Shown here piece by piece: positions 1 through 8,630 of a stretch of 64,000 nucleotides of DNA. Under the pieces are notes generated by a model, which made no database searches, was not told the DNA's origin, and saw nothing but the letters and a program-made list of their open reading frames with translations. The stretch's first letter is position 1, and every line of letters starts with the position of its first letter. The stretch is taken from positions 16,955,373 through 17,019,372 of the forward strand of contig CM043792.1 in assembly GCA_023974075.1 (NCBI GenBank), given 5' to 3'. Source of the DNA: Chaenocephalus aceratus (taxonomy: Eukaryota; Chordata; Actinopteri; Perciformes; Channichthyidae). A program made the position numbers and the translations under genes.

Positions 1-22
1 TTTTTCTTTAAGTAAAATAAAA

Positions 23-487
23 ATGGGAAACTACTATGCAAAACGCTCTGTATATATTGATCATAATGTAGTCCTTACCCGTTTAATAAGTGTGATGATG
101 GGGATGATTGAAAACAGAACGAGTAGTGACCCCCGTGTAAAAAGAATGGCCGAAGTTTGTAAACTAGAAGACATTTTGGATATCGTTCGTTCTGGCAGTA
201 CTATTCCGGGTCACTGGGAAACCATTGTAAACGAAACATTTAAAGTGGTCCTGGAATCTTCATTTTCCGAAACATTCTGTAACATTATCTCAGAAATGAA
301 ACAAACATCAACAGTGTATCATGTGCTCTCATTGTATGCTCTGTTTGTAGATGTAATGCATCTTTGCGTCGAAAACAGCATACAAGTGAATATTTTGACT
401 GAAGTGAAAAAACTCCATCACGATATCTCCAGTAATATGGGGAATTCTAAGCTGGAGACTGTCCTGGGGATGCTACAATCAGTATAA
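23..487 (+). CDS. Bcl-2-like small protein, virus-like, left copy (154 aa)
   Basis: This is a complete ATG-to-TAA frame of 154 codons with no recognisable intron. The protein looks all-helical. A hydrophobic helix around residues 98-115 (VYHVLSLYALFVDVM) follows an amphipathic segment (GHWETIVNETFKVVL, about 63-77) and is followed by a polar helix and a terminal GNSKLETVLGML segment. This layout resembles the central hairpin and BH2 region of Bcl-2 family proteins and of E1B-19K-like viral homologues, whose role would be to block mitochondrial apoptosis. The NWGR core of BH1 is absent, so the family call is an inference. Small intronless Bcl-2-like genes are known in animal dsDNA viruses, including adintovirus/Maverick relatives. 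A near-identical mirror copy lies at 2643-3107. It is intact, so it is either recent or maintained. Confidence 0.45.
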   Translation: MGNYYAKRSVYIDHNVVLTRLISVMMGMIENRTSSDPRVKRMAEVCKLEDILDIVRSGSTIPGHWETIVNETFKVVLESSFSETFCNIISEMKQTSTVYHVLSLYALFVDVMHLCVENSIQVNILTEVKKLHHDISSNMGNSKLETVLGMLQSV

Positions 488-650
488 CTATTGATTTTGT
501 GTGTGAAAAAATAAAAAAAGTGTTTTTTTTTACATCTAAAAACTGTTGTCATCATTATAGCAAGGGGAGCGTGTCTGATACATGTGTATTACAGTCCTTC
601 TTGTTGTGTTTTTCAGTGTTTTCTGTGTGTCTGTACACACAAAGCACACT

Positions 651-1085
651 TCATTATCTACTTTTCAGCTTTTTTAAAAAGAAAAGTGTATCTTTCGGTA
701 ACTTTCTCAGAGAATTTAAGCATACATCTGTCAAATGTTCAAAACAGCCTTGTTTCACTGAAATACCCTCAAAATGACAAACTGCCATTAAGAGTCAGAA
801 TCCTAACCAAATCTACTGACACAATGTACTTCATTATCTACTTTTCAGCTTTTAAATACAAAAGTGTATCTTTCGGTAACCTTCTTGAGAGAATTAAGCA
901 TAAATCTGTCAAAGATTCTTAATGAAATCTACTGACACAAAGTACTTCATTATCTACTTTTCAGCTTTTATACACAAAGTGTATCTTTCAGTAACTTTAC
1001 CAGAGAATTTAAGCATAAATCTGTCAAATGTTCAAAACAGCCTTGTTTCACTGAAATACCCTCAAAATGACAAACTGCCATTATT
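651..1085 (+). repeat. Three-copy subrepeat downstream of the left Bcl-2-like ORF
   Basis: Three imperfect copies begin with TTCATTATCTACTTTTCAGC at about 651, 831 and 947. Each continues through AGTGTATCTTTC(A/G)GTAAC and a GAGAATTTAAGCAT(A)AA-type segment. Copies one and three also share a stretch ending CTCAAAATGACAAACTGCCA. The mirror set lies at about 2045-2480 on the other arm. The short ORFs across this stretch are by-products of the repeats and show no protein character. Confidence 0.8.
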
Positions 1086-1135
1086 ACGAAATCTCCTCAA
1101 ACAGAGTACTTTCTACAGATGAAGCCTTCCCACTC

Positions 1136-1203
1136 AACGCAATATGTCCCACCCACTCAGCAAATCATATAAAACTAAGGATGACCGTTAAAAACTAGCC
1201 ATG
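1136..1203 (+). promoter_or_regulatory. Shared promoter/leader cassette upstream of the 1201 ORF
   Basis: The cassette holds CCCACCCACTCAGCAAATC, then ATATAAAACTA (TATA-like, about 1168-1178), then a leader GACCGTTAAAAACTAGCC running directly into ATGGATCTG at 1201. Close relatives occur at three other places: 1938-1995, 3679-3765 and 4893-4985, all on the minus strand. Two of these also end in ACTAGCCATGGA at an ORF start. Spacing from the TATA-like box to the ATG is about 25-30 bp, so the mRNA leader would be very short. Recurrence in front of unrelated ORFs argues for a regulatory unit. Transcription is not shown. Confidence 0.55.
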
Positions 1204-1746
1204 GATCTGAGAAAAACCAACTCTGATGTAGCCTGCCCTTATTATCACCAGGATAATGGATATGGGCTTAATGACTGGATGTTACAAAGTAGGGGAGAGG
1301 ATGTCCCCGAAGAAGAGCTCTCCTCTATATCATATCCATGTAAGGTCTTTAGGACAAAAGAGGACCATGATAACATGACATATGAAGAATATCTTTCTTT
1401 AAAAGATGGTATTATAGATAACCTTTATAGAAACAGTATATCTCATACCACTCGCCAAGATCGCAAATGACAATTAGCAGAAAAGAATAGAAAAAGTAAA
1501 GAAAAACGCAGAATGCGAATGAAAAGAAAAGGGACCATAGGACGGAAAACTAAAAAGACAAAAAGAAGGAAGGTGAAAAGAAAAAGAAACAAAGTGAAGA
1601 AATTTAAACTAGAGGATGGTGTTGTAGAGCCATTACCGGATCATAATAATCTTATAGATCATCTCCCACTAACCGACTGCTGCGAATGTGTTGAACAAAT
1701 ACCAAAAGCAATGGCAAAAAACAGAGCATACAATGAAAGCACATGA
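1201..1746 (+). CDS. Unrecognised virus-like ORF with one in-frame TGA (about 181 codons)
   Basis: A frame from ATG 1201 stops at TGA 1468-1470 (89 residues), but the same frame stays open from 1471 to the TGA at 1744-1746. The first part is acidic and polar (GEDVPEEELSS; NMTYEEYLSLKDG). The second part is extremely basic (KTKKTKRRKVKRKRNKVKK), as in a nuclear-localisation or nucleic-acid-binding tail. The TGA is followed directly by CAATTA, which fits the CARYYA context known to promote stop-codon readthrough. Start choice: the ATG abuts the shared leader cassette ending ACTAGCC. The first 43 residues recur in a rearranged ORF at 4698-4895. The last dozen codons run antisense through a fragment of the Bcl-2-like gene, so the C-terminus may be secondary. 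No protein family was recognised. The TGA could instead simply be an inactivating mutation. Confidence 0.5.
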
Positions 1747-1780
1747 TACACTATAAATGTTTCGTTTACAATACTATTAC
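1715..1780 (-). pseudogene. Internally deleted fragment of the Bcl-2-like gene
   Basis: Read on the minus strand, this stretch joins the SIVNETF part of the Bcl-2-like ORF directly to VYHVLSLYALF, skipping about 25 codons present in the intact copies. It is embedded in a longer non-homologous frame (1659-1907). The flank ACTATTAC next to the SIVNETF end also borders the second fragment at 4690-4757, so both remnants share a breakpoint and probably a common rearranged ancestor. Confidence 0.7.
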
Positions 1781-1937
1781 TATATATGAAAGCAAAAAAA
1801 TAAAACACATTTTCATTGTGTAATGGTTGTTTAATTGAAAAAACACAACATTCAACACAATTCATAGAAAACATATTACATTTTACCAAGTTAATGTCGT
1901 AGTGCATACAGGGTAATAGACTTAACGATTTGCACTG

Positions 1938-1995
1938 CTAACGGTCGTCCTTAGTTTTATATGATTTGCTGAGTGGGTGGGACATATTGTGTTGA
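1938..1995 (-). promoter_or_regulatory. Shared promoter cassette, orphan copy
   Basis: This is the mirror image of the cassette at 1136-1203: CACTCAGCAAATCATATAAA, then CTAAGGACGACCGTTA. Similarity stops before the ACTAGCCATGG leader, so no ORF start remains attached. It marks the inner edge of the right arm of the inverted duplication. Confidence 0.55.
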
Positions 1996-2642
1996 GTGGG
2001 AAGGCTTCATCTGTAGAAAGTACTCTGTTTGAGGAGATTTCGTAATAATGGCAGTTTGTCATTTTGAGGGTATTTCAGTGAAACAAGGCTGTTTTGAACA
2101 TTTGACAGATTTATGCTTAAATTCTCTGGTAAAGTTACTGAAAGATACACTTTGTGTATAAAAGCTGAAAAGTAGATAATGAAGTACTTTGTGTCAGTAG
2201 ATTTCGTTAAGAATCTTTGACAGATTTATGCTTAATTCTCTCAAGAAGGTTACCGAAAGATACACTTTTGTATTTAAAAGCTGAAAAGTAGATAATGAAG
2301 TACTTTGTGTCAGTAGATTTGGTTAGGATTCTGACTCTTAATGGCAGTTTGTCATTTTGAGGGTATTTCAGTGAAACAAGGCTGTTTTGAACATTTGACA
2401 GATGTATGCTTAAATTCTCTGAGAAAGTTACCGAAAGATACACTTTTCTTTTTAAAAAAGCTGAAAAGTAGATAATGAAGTGTGCTTTGTGTGTACAGAC
2501 ACACAGAAAACACTGAAAAAAACACAACAAGAAGGACTGTAATACACATGTATCAGACACGCTCCCCTTGCTATAATGATGACAACAGTTTTTAGATGTA
2601 AAAAAAACACTTTTTTTATTTTTTCACACACAAAATCAATAG

Positions 2643-3107
2643 TTATACTGATTGTAGCATCCCCAGGACAGTCTCCAGCTTAGAATTCCTCATATTACTG
2701 GAGATATCGTGATGGAGTTTTTTCACTTCAGTCAAAATATTCACTTGTATGCTGTTTTCGACGCAAAGATGCATTACATCTACAAACAGAGCATACAATG
2801 AGAGCACATGATACACTGTTGATGTTTGTTTCATTTCTGAGATAATGTTACAGAATGTTTCGGAAAATGAAGATTCCAGGACCACTTTAAATGTTTCGTT
2901 TACAATGGTTTCCCAGTGACCCGGAATAGTACTGCCAGAACGAACGATATCCAAAATGTCTTCTAGTTTACAAACTTCGGCCATTCTTTTTACACGGGGG
3001 TCACTACTCGTTCTGTTTTCAATCGTCCCCATCATCACACTTATTAAACGGGTAAGGACTACATTATGATCAATATATACAGAGCGTTTTGCATAGTAGT
3101 TTCCCAT
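2643..3107 (-). CDS. Bcl-2-like small protein, virus-like, right copy (154 aa)
   Basis: This is the inverted twin of the ORF at 23-487: same length, same start context (AAAATAAAAATGGGAAAC) and same stop. It differs by two visible substitutions, a Met-to-Thr near residue 28 and a Gly-to-Arg near residue 139. Both copies stay open over 154 codons, which suggests recent duplication, gene conversion or selection. The functional guess (Bcl-2-fold apoptosis inhibitor) rests on helix layout only, as for the left copy. On this strand it lies 8 bp after the ORF ending at 3115, in the same orientation. The two could therefore be expressed in series from the cassette at 3679-3765. Confidence 0.45.
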   Translation of the reverse strand: MGNYYAKRSVYIDHNVVLTRLISVMMGTIENRTSSDPRVKRMAEVCKLEDILDIVRSGSTIPGHWETIVNETFKVVLESSFSETFCNIISEMKQTSTVYHVLSLYALFVDVMHLCVENSIQVNILTEVKKLHHDISSNMRNSKLETVLGMLQSV

Positions 3108-3114
3108 TTTTATT

Positions 3115-3681
3115 TTACTTAAAGAAAAAAGTCACTGCATTGAACAAGTCCCTGGCTTCTTCTCCATCCGACTGCTGTTTGTTAGTCTTCTTCTTCTTCT
3201 CCATCCAACTCTGTATGGATATTTCAAGTCTCTCCTTGAGGCATCTGCATTTTACAAGCTTGTGCAGAAAGGCTTCCGAAGCGCGTCCTATCTTCAGTTT
3301 ATCCTCGCAAATGCCTTTTTCAATAAGACTCTGGTCAATCACTGCAACGAAGTCGGCGAGCCAAAGTCTTTTCATTAACGCTTTGTAATTGTTTCTGAAG
3401 AAGAAATCGGGCATGTCATTCCGACAATCGTGTTGCCTCTGGTCGGGGTTACTGCGTCGGCATTCTTTGCAGATTTCTTTTCAGTACCGATACATCACCA
3501 TCTCCAGAATATAAAACAACTCCGATTTCACTGTGTCCCTAAACCGAGACTTCTTGACCCGAGGAGTAGCATCAGCAGCAGTAGTACTGCAAGATTCGGG
3601 TTTCCCACATGGTGGTGTTGCTGGTGGACTCTGTTCCTGACTGCAACTCGCGGGGGGAGTCTTGGCTTTTCTCTGCTCCAT
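3115..3681 (-). CDS. Unrecognised virus-like ORF with CxxC...HxC motif and one in-frame TGA (about 188 codons)
   Basis: The start is ATG at 3681, in the same ACTAGCCATGGA context as the 1201 ORF. The frame runs 66 codons through a Ser/Pro/Thr-rich N-terminus (TPPASCSQEQSPPATPPCG) and RVKKSRFRDTVKSELFYIL. It meets TGA at 3481-3483, then stays open in the same frame for 121 more codons to 3115. Just after the TGA lies C-K-E-C-(9)-H-D-C, a possible zinc-binding knuckle. Next comes a helical region (LMKRLWLADFVAVIDQSLIE; LHKLVKCRCLKERLEI) and a lysine-rich tail. The 22 codons between the two ORF pieces contain no stop. The piece after the stop looks like genuine protein, so either a single nonsense mutation or readthrough divides one gene. 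No family was recognised. The Bcl-2-like gene follows 8 bp downstream on the same strand. Confidence 0.5.
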
Positions 3682-3765
3682 GGCTAGTTTACAACGATCG
3701 TCCTTCATTTTAGATGATTTGCTGAGTGGAGGGTGGGGCTCTTTGCGTTGAGTGGGGGGAGTCAA
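3679..3765 (-). promoter_or_regulatory. Shared promoter/leader cassette upstream of the 3681 ORF
   Basis: On the minus strand it reads ACTCAACGCAAAGAGCC, then CACTCAGCAAATCATCTAAA, then GACGATCGTTGTAAACTAGC, ending at CATGGAGCAG. It matches the 1136-1203 cassette in order and spacing, but the TATA-like box is changed to ATCTAAAAT. A sequence further upstream (AATTGAGAGTTTTTAGAAAA) is also shared with the copy at 4893-5010. Confidence 0.55.
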
Positions 3766-3989
3766 TTATAGAATTGAGAGTTTTTAGAAAAAAAGTTCTT
3801 TAAGCGTTGTAGCTTTTTCATCTCATCTCCAGCAATAGGTGAAATTTAAGAATAAGTAATAGTTTGTCATACGGAAAAAAGTATAGTTTATCAGAAATAT
3901 GGAAAAGTCATTGTGTACAAATAGTATGTTGAAAATCAAAAAAGAAAACTCAATTCAATACAATTTAATGAATATTTTACCCTGTTCTA

Positions 3990-4680
3990 AAGTTTTGCAC
4001 TCTTAAAGAAAAACCCCTTCCTTACCAAGTACTTCATATTATACCCTTTGTTAAGTGTTGCGTACATGAGGGTGTATTTCAAAGTATCTTGGTAACATAA
4101 AATAACTAAAATATGTAAGTTTATCATAAAAAAAAAAAAACATTGTTTAACTGAACAAGTGTTGTATACATCAAAGTGTGTCTAAAAGTATCTTAGTAAC
4201 ACAAGAAAAGAGAAAAAAAGCCTTGATGTCAACAAAACTGTATTTTCCCACTGAAATAGCGTTAAAATAAAAAAAAGTGCCTTTAAAGAAAATGTATTCA
4301 GACAAAGTATTTTATTTTCAAAAAAAAAAAAAAAGTTTAAGGTTTTGCATACATAAAAAGTGTATCTTACAGTTCCTTTGTGAGAGAATTACACACAAAT
4401 CTGCCAAGTGTCGGGGAAAATTGTTAAAATCACAAACTTACCTTTTAGAGAAACAGTCTTTAAGAAAAAATCTAATCAGACTGTACTTCATTTTCTAGTT
4501 TTAAGGTTTTGCATCCCTCAAAGTGTGTCTAAAAGTATCTTGGCAAGAGAAAAAAAGCCAAAATCTGCCTTTAAAAGAATCCGAATTCCTTATAATGTAC
4601 CTCATATTCAACCAGTTTCAGTTTTCAGACACCAAACTGTATCTAAAAGTATCTTGGTAACACAAGAAAAAGAGTAAGTG
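3990..4680 (+). repeat. Array of degenerate ~130 bp units
   Basis: Successive units share an AAAGTGT(A/G)TCT...GTATCTTGGTAAC core, a lysine-codon-like A-rich stretch and GAGAGAATTACACACAAATC in some copies. Related units occur at 651-1085 (and mirrored), 5230-5470 and 6360-6565. The small ORFs in this stretch are made of these repeats and differ from one another, so they are not called as genes. Confidence 0.6.
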
Positions 4681-4689
4681 TAATTTCTT

Positions 4690-4757
4690 CGGTAATGTTA
4701 CAGAATGTTTCTGAAAAATGAAGATTCCAGGACCACTTTAAATGTTTCGTTTACAAT
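4690..4757 (-). pseudogene. Second fragment of the Bcl-2-like gene, fused to a 1201-type N-terminus
   Basis: The minus-strand frame 4895-4698 starts as a near-copy of the first 43 residues of the ORF at 1201 (MDLRKTKSDVAYPYYHQD). It switches at about 4758 to NSIVNETFKVVLESS of the Bcl-2-like protein, then shifts frame and stops. The cassette with ACTAGCCATGG sits directly upstream (4893-4985). The result is a chimeric 65-codon ORF that is most likely non-functional but records recombination between the two genes. Confidence 0.75.
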
Positions 4758-4892
4758 ACTATTACATATAGAGGAGAGCTCTTCTTCGGGAACATCCTCT
4801 CCCCTACTTTGTACCATCCAGTCATTAAGGCCATATCCAGTATCCTGGTGATAATAAGGGTAGGCTACATCAGACTTGGTTTTTCTCAGATC

Positions 4893-4985
4893 CATGGCTA
4901 GTTTTCAACGGTCGTCTTGGTGGGGTCCTTTGTTTTAGATGATTTGCTGAGTGGGGTGGGACTTATTGCGTTGAGTGGGGGGAGT
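4893..4985 (-). promoter_or_regulatory. Shared promoter/leader cassette, chimeric-ORF copy
   Basis: It reads CGCAATAAGTCCCACCCCAC, then TCAGCAAATCATCTAAAACA, a short insertion (GGACCCCACCAA), then GACGACCGTTGAAAACTAGCC and ATGGATCTG at 4895. It is the third cassette attached directly to an ORF start. Confidence 0.55.
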
Positions 4986-5444
4986 CAGTGTAGAATTGAG
5001 AGTTTTTAGAAAAAAGTTCTTTAAGCGTTGTAGCTTTTTCATCTCATCTCCAGCAATAGGTCATCATTTAAGAACAAGTAATAGTTTTGTCAAGATTCTA
5101 CAGAATAAAAGTCAAAAAAGTATAGTACGTCAGAAATATGTAAAAGTCATATAGTATGTTGAAAATCAAAAAAAGAAAACTCAATTCAATACAAATTAAT
5201 GAATATTTTACCCTGTTCTAAAGTTTTGCACCCTTAAAGAAAAACCCCTTCCTTACCAACTACTTCATATTATACCCTTTGTTAAGTGTTGCGTACATCA
5301 GGGTGTATCTCAAAGTATCTTGGTAACATAAAATAACTAAAATATGTAAGTTTATCAGAAAAGAAAAAACCTTGTTTATCTGAACAAGTGTTGCATACAC
5401 CAAAGTGTGTTTAAAAGTATCTTAGTAACACAAGAAAAAGAGAA

Positions 5445-7150
5445 GAAAGCGTTAATGTTAACAAACACTGGATTGTTCCACTGAAATAATAAATAAATAA
5501 TTTCAAAAAGTGCTCTTAAAAAGAACAAATGTATTCAGATAAAAGTATTTTGTTAGACTATTAAGTCCACGATGGTTATATTTAACCCCTAACCCATTTG
5601 TATTATATGTTTGTTGTCCTAATAAAGCCAGAGTCACCTGAATTAATTTTGTCTCCAGACCTTTTTTATTTTTTACATTTTGTAACAATCTTAAAACATT
5701 TGTGGTTTGACTCTTTTTAAAAAAGTTCTTTTTCATCTATCATTTTCAACCAAGCAGCAAGAGGTCAAATGTAAGAACAAGTAATAGTTTGTCACGATTT
5801 TATGGGAAATAGTCAGAGCGCGATGTCACATCTTAAAGACAGCTTGAACTGGATAAATGGTTAGTCTTTTTCAAACATACCGTACATTCTGCATGTTAGT
5901 ATATCTGGCCCATCGATTTAGACCCTACTGCCTTAGACGCATGCCCTCAATAGGGTAGTCACGCTTTGGGAAGAGGTGTTTCATTTCACAGATCCACCTT
6001 GATTGTTATTGTGAAGAGGGACGGGGGAGGAACATTCAGAGGATGAAGAAGCATAAACATAACTTGTTTGTAAAACGGACAGCACATCAGTTTCAAGAAA
6101 GATGACACCGTGCATGACATGCAACATATCTTGAAGTCCTACAAAAAAAAAAAAGGTACAAATATATTGTGTTGAAAATATCGCCAAAAGTCGTAATATT
6201 GTATAATGTATTAGTTGCATGTTGTATTTTTGCTAGCAATCACTATGTAGTTTTTTCCAAAAATATAATGGAAAAAAAAAAAGCGAGAAAGACAAAAACA
6301 AAATACGTTGAAAAGGGGATGAGTATGTCTGTCTCTCGGGGGGTTGGTTTGTTAAGAGTCACAGTCTTAAAGAAAATCTGCTCAGAAAAAGTACTTAACT
6401 TTCTACCAGTTGTAAAGTTGTCATACATAAAAAACACTATCAAAAAAAGTAAGAGACTTACTGTTCCTTTGTGAGAGAATTACACACAAATCTGCCGAGT
6501 GTCTGTAAAAAGTCTTAAAAATCACAAAACTTGCCTTTTAGAGAAACAGTCTTTAAAAAAAAAAAAAGATATGATCAAGGGGCATTAAGATCTTTAAACT
6601 ACTAATACCCTCTTCAAAGAGACTTCCCCTTCACTGTTCCCGCTTCATTGTAGGATTTCTGTCTCTACTTCAGTTTGACCATCTCTGTTATTATGTGATG
6701 GAATACTAGATAAATAAGTAATTAGATATCTTACCGTTACTGCGCTCATAAAGAATGATAAGAATAAGAATAATGCGTATTGAACTGGTTTAATTAATTA
6801 GTGATTTCATTTAAGGTAATTAGTTAGAAGCCCTATTTTATCAGTATGTCTGCACAGCAGTTACAATGGTCAAACTACATTAAAACAGAATTGTCCCCAT
6901 TCTTTCTTTAATAGTTACTAACATTAGATATTTTTAATGAGATATGGACCGCAAAACAAAAGATATCCCTGGTTTTCATTTAAAAAATCAAGTCATTGAA
7001 TGCAAGTAGTTGCCTTAGCTTATTTTGTTATGAGATGATGATGTGAATTACTGTTCAAATTAGTTAATGTAATAATTGTTTGGTTATTTTATGCATAGCC
7101 TAATGTTACATGTACGTGCTTAAGAATGCCTTCAAGACAGAGGAGACTGA
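5445..7150. other. AT-rich non-coding stretch with one more repeat unit
   Basis: No convincing gene was seen. A further copy of the degenerate repeat family is at 6360-6565 (CTTTGTGAGAGAATTACACA, then CAAATCTGCCGAGTGTC), matching about 4375-4455. The sequence from 6580 to 7150 appears unique and AT-rich. It may mark the outer edge of the virus-like locus. Confidence 0.6.
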
Positions 7151-7151
7151 A

Positions 7152-7656
7152 GCATATCTTCGGCTGTAGGCGTCTCAACCCGGCATACAAACTGCATTCG
7201 TTTCTTGATTGGAGCATCCAACGGATGGCTGTAAGTTGTCACCGGTGTCTCGCTGATTAAACTCATATCAAGACGTCTCATGGCCACAAGAGACGCTGGC
7301 TTTTATTTAAACAACCTCTAAGGGGAGAGGGGGTGAGGGGTGGGGAAAGTGTGTGTGTGTGTGTGTGTGTGTGTGTTCCCCCTCCCCTCGCCCCACCATA
7401 TGGTCTCTCCCCTCATGTCCTGTTCGCAAAAACAGAGAGGCGAAGTTCTTCGGCTGTCGGCGTCTGAACCCGGCATACAAACTGCATTCGTTTCTTGATT
7501 GGAGCACCCAACGGATGGTTGTAAGTTGTCACCGGTGTCTCGCTGATTAAATTCATATCAAGACGTCTCTTGGCCATTTTCTCTCGACTTGAAAAATATT
7601 TAAGAGTGACGCTGGCTTTTTATTTAGACAGAGGGAGAGGGGGTGAGGGGCGGGGA

Positions 7657-7703
<47 letters not shown>

Positions 7704-7762
7704 TTCCCCCTCCTCCACCATATGTTTTCTCCCCTCCTGTCCTGTTCGCAAAAACAGAGAGG
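7152..7762 (+). repeat. Two-copy tandem duplication of ~300 bp with embedded (GT)n
   Basis: Units 7152-7441 and 7442-7762 share CTTCGGCTGT(A/C)GGCGTCT, CCCGGCATACAAACTGCATT, AAGTTGTCACCGGTGTCTCG, GACGCTGGCTTTTTATTTA and CTGTTCGCAAAAACAGAGAG. Each contains a (GT)n tract between GGGGAAA and TTCCCCC. These tracts, 7349-7377 and 7659-7700, differ in length. The second unit also has about 30 extra bases before the GACGCTGG segment. The ORFs here are frame accidents. Confidence 0.9.
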
Positions 7763-7971
7763 TTTAAATATATGTTTTTAGATGCTTTACTTTTGATTAA
7801 TTTCATGTTATTTGCAAGTATTTGTAAGTTACATTCAATACTATATACAGGATTAACCACACAGGAAGTGGTTAGTAGGCGGGACATATATCCTATGTAT
7901 ATTAATTGATTGAAAACAACGGCATTTAATTTTTCTCATTTTTTTAATTTAATTTTAATTTTATTTTGTAA

Positions 7972-8100
7972 ACCGGAAGTGGGTGCGGGACATCCGGTCG
8001 AACGAGTCGGGACTTCCGGTATAATGATGCGGGACTTCCGGTTTTCAAAATAAAATAAAAAGGCGGGACTTCCGGTCAAAAAAGGCGGGACTTCCGGCCA
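7972..8100. promoter_or_regulatory. Cluster of ETS-type cores (ACTTCCGG)
   Basis: CCGGAAGT occurs at 7973-7980. ACTTCCGG occurs at 8012-8019, 8034-8041, 8068-8075 and 8090-8097, with a one-base variant (CATCCGGT) at 7991-7998. Spacing is 22-34 bp and GCGGGACTTCCGGT recurs, so this is also a short minisatellite. ACTTCCGG is the classical ETS/GABP core. No gene start is evident nearby, so a regulatory role is only possible. Confidence 0.5.
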
Positions 8101-8424
8101 AAAAGGGGCGGGGCGACCTGTCACTTTTTCTGCATACTAATGAGATTGACATGGCATTGGTAACACTACTGACTGCACTTATGAATTGACTTCCAGAGCC
8201 ACCACTGTGTCGAAAATACACAACTTGCATGAAGTCCAAAAAGCGAAAGTAGAGGAGGATTTAAGAAAGACTCACCGGAGACTATTGGACTTCACTCAGT
8301 AATGACAGTTACCTCGGGGTCACAGCGCATTATTTTGACACACAGTGGGAACTTCAGTCTCATGCTTTGACAGTTATGAAAACAGAGGAGCAGAATTTCG
8401 CCGACAACTTCGCCGACAACTGCG

Positions 8425-8426
<2 letters not shown>

Positions 8427-8457
<31 letters not shown>
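8427..8457. repeat. (CA)n microsatellite
   Basis: A pure CA tract of about 15 units. Confidence 0.95.
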
Positions 8458-8459
<2 letters not shown>

Positions 8460-8630
8460 ATATGAGGCGAATATTTGTAATGTTCAGAGGTTGTTGTGTT
8501 TAATATTCATGAGAATATTTGTCATTGTTCAAATGATAATAAACAAACATTTGCATAAAGCATATTTGTCCACTCATATGTTGTTAAGAGTATTACAAAC
8601 TTGAAAAATATCCCTCTAAGGTACATTTAG

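Larger units (their letters stand above)
1..3129. repeat. Large inverted duplication, arms 1-1191 and 1938-3129
   Basis: Position x on the left arm pairs with about 3130-x on the right arm. Each arm carries a complete 154-codon ORF (start codons at 23 plus and 3107 minus), its 3' flank, the three-copy subrepeat and the start of a promoter-like cassette. The arms differ at only a few bases; two amino-acid changes are visible in the ORFs. This implies a recent duplication or continuing gene conversion. The spacer of about 745 bp contains the ORF at 1201-1746. The left arm begins at the window edge, so it may be longer. Alternatives are terminal inverted repeats of a viral or Maverick-like element, or a local inverted duplication of an integrated copy. 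Confidence 0.9.
3681..5440. repeat. Diverged direct duplication, 3681-4205 and 4894-5440
   Basis: From the CCATGGCTAGTTT cassette onward, about 530 bp are repeated about 1.2 kb further along. Shared landmarks include TCTCATCTCCAGCAATAGGT, GAATATTTTACCCTGTTCTA, ACTTCATATTATACCCTTTG and GTATCTTGGTAACATAAAAT. The copies have many substitutions and small indels, so this duplication is older than the inverted duplication at 1-3129. No credible protein-coding frame occurs in the shared non-cassette part. Confidence 0.85.

Noticed and set aside
1672..1700. LxCxE-like retinoblastoma-binding motif in LTDCCECVEQ
   Set aside because: The spacing gives CxCxE, not LxCxE, and this C-terminal stretch is partly antisense to another gene fragment.
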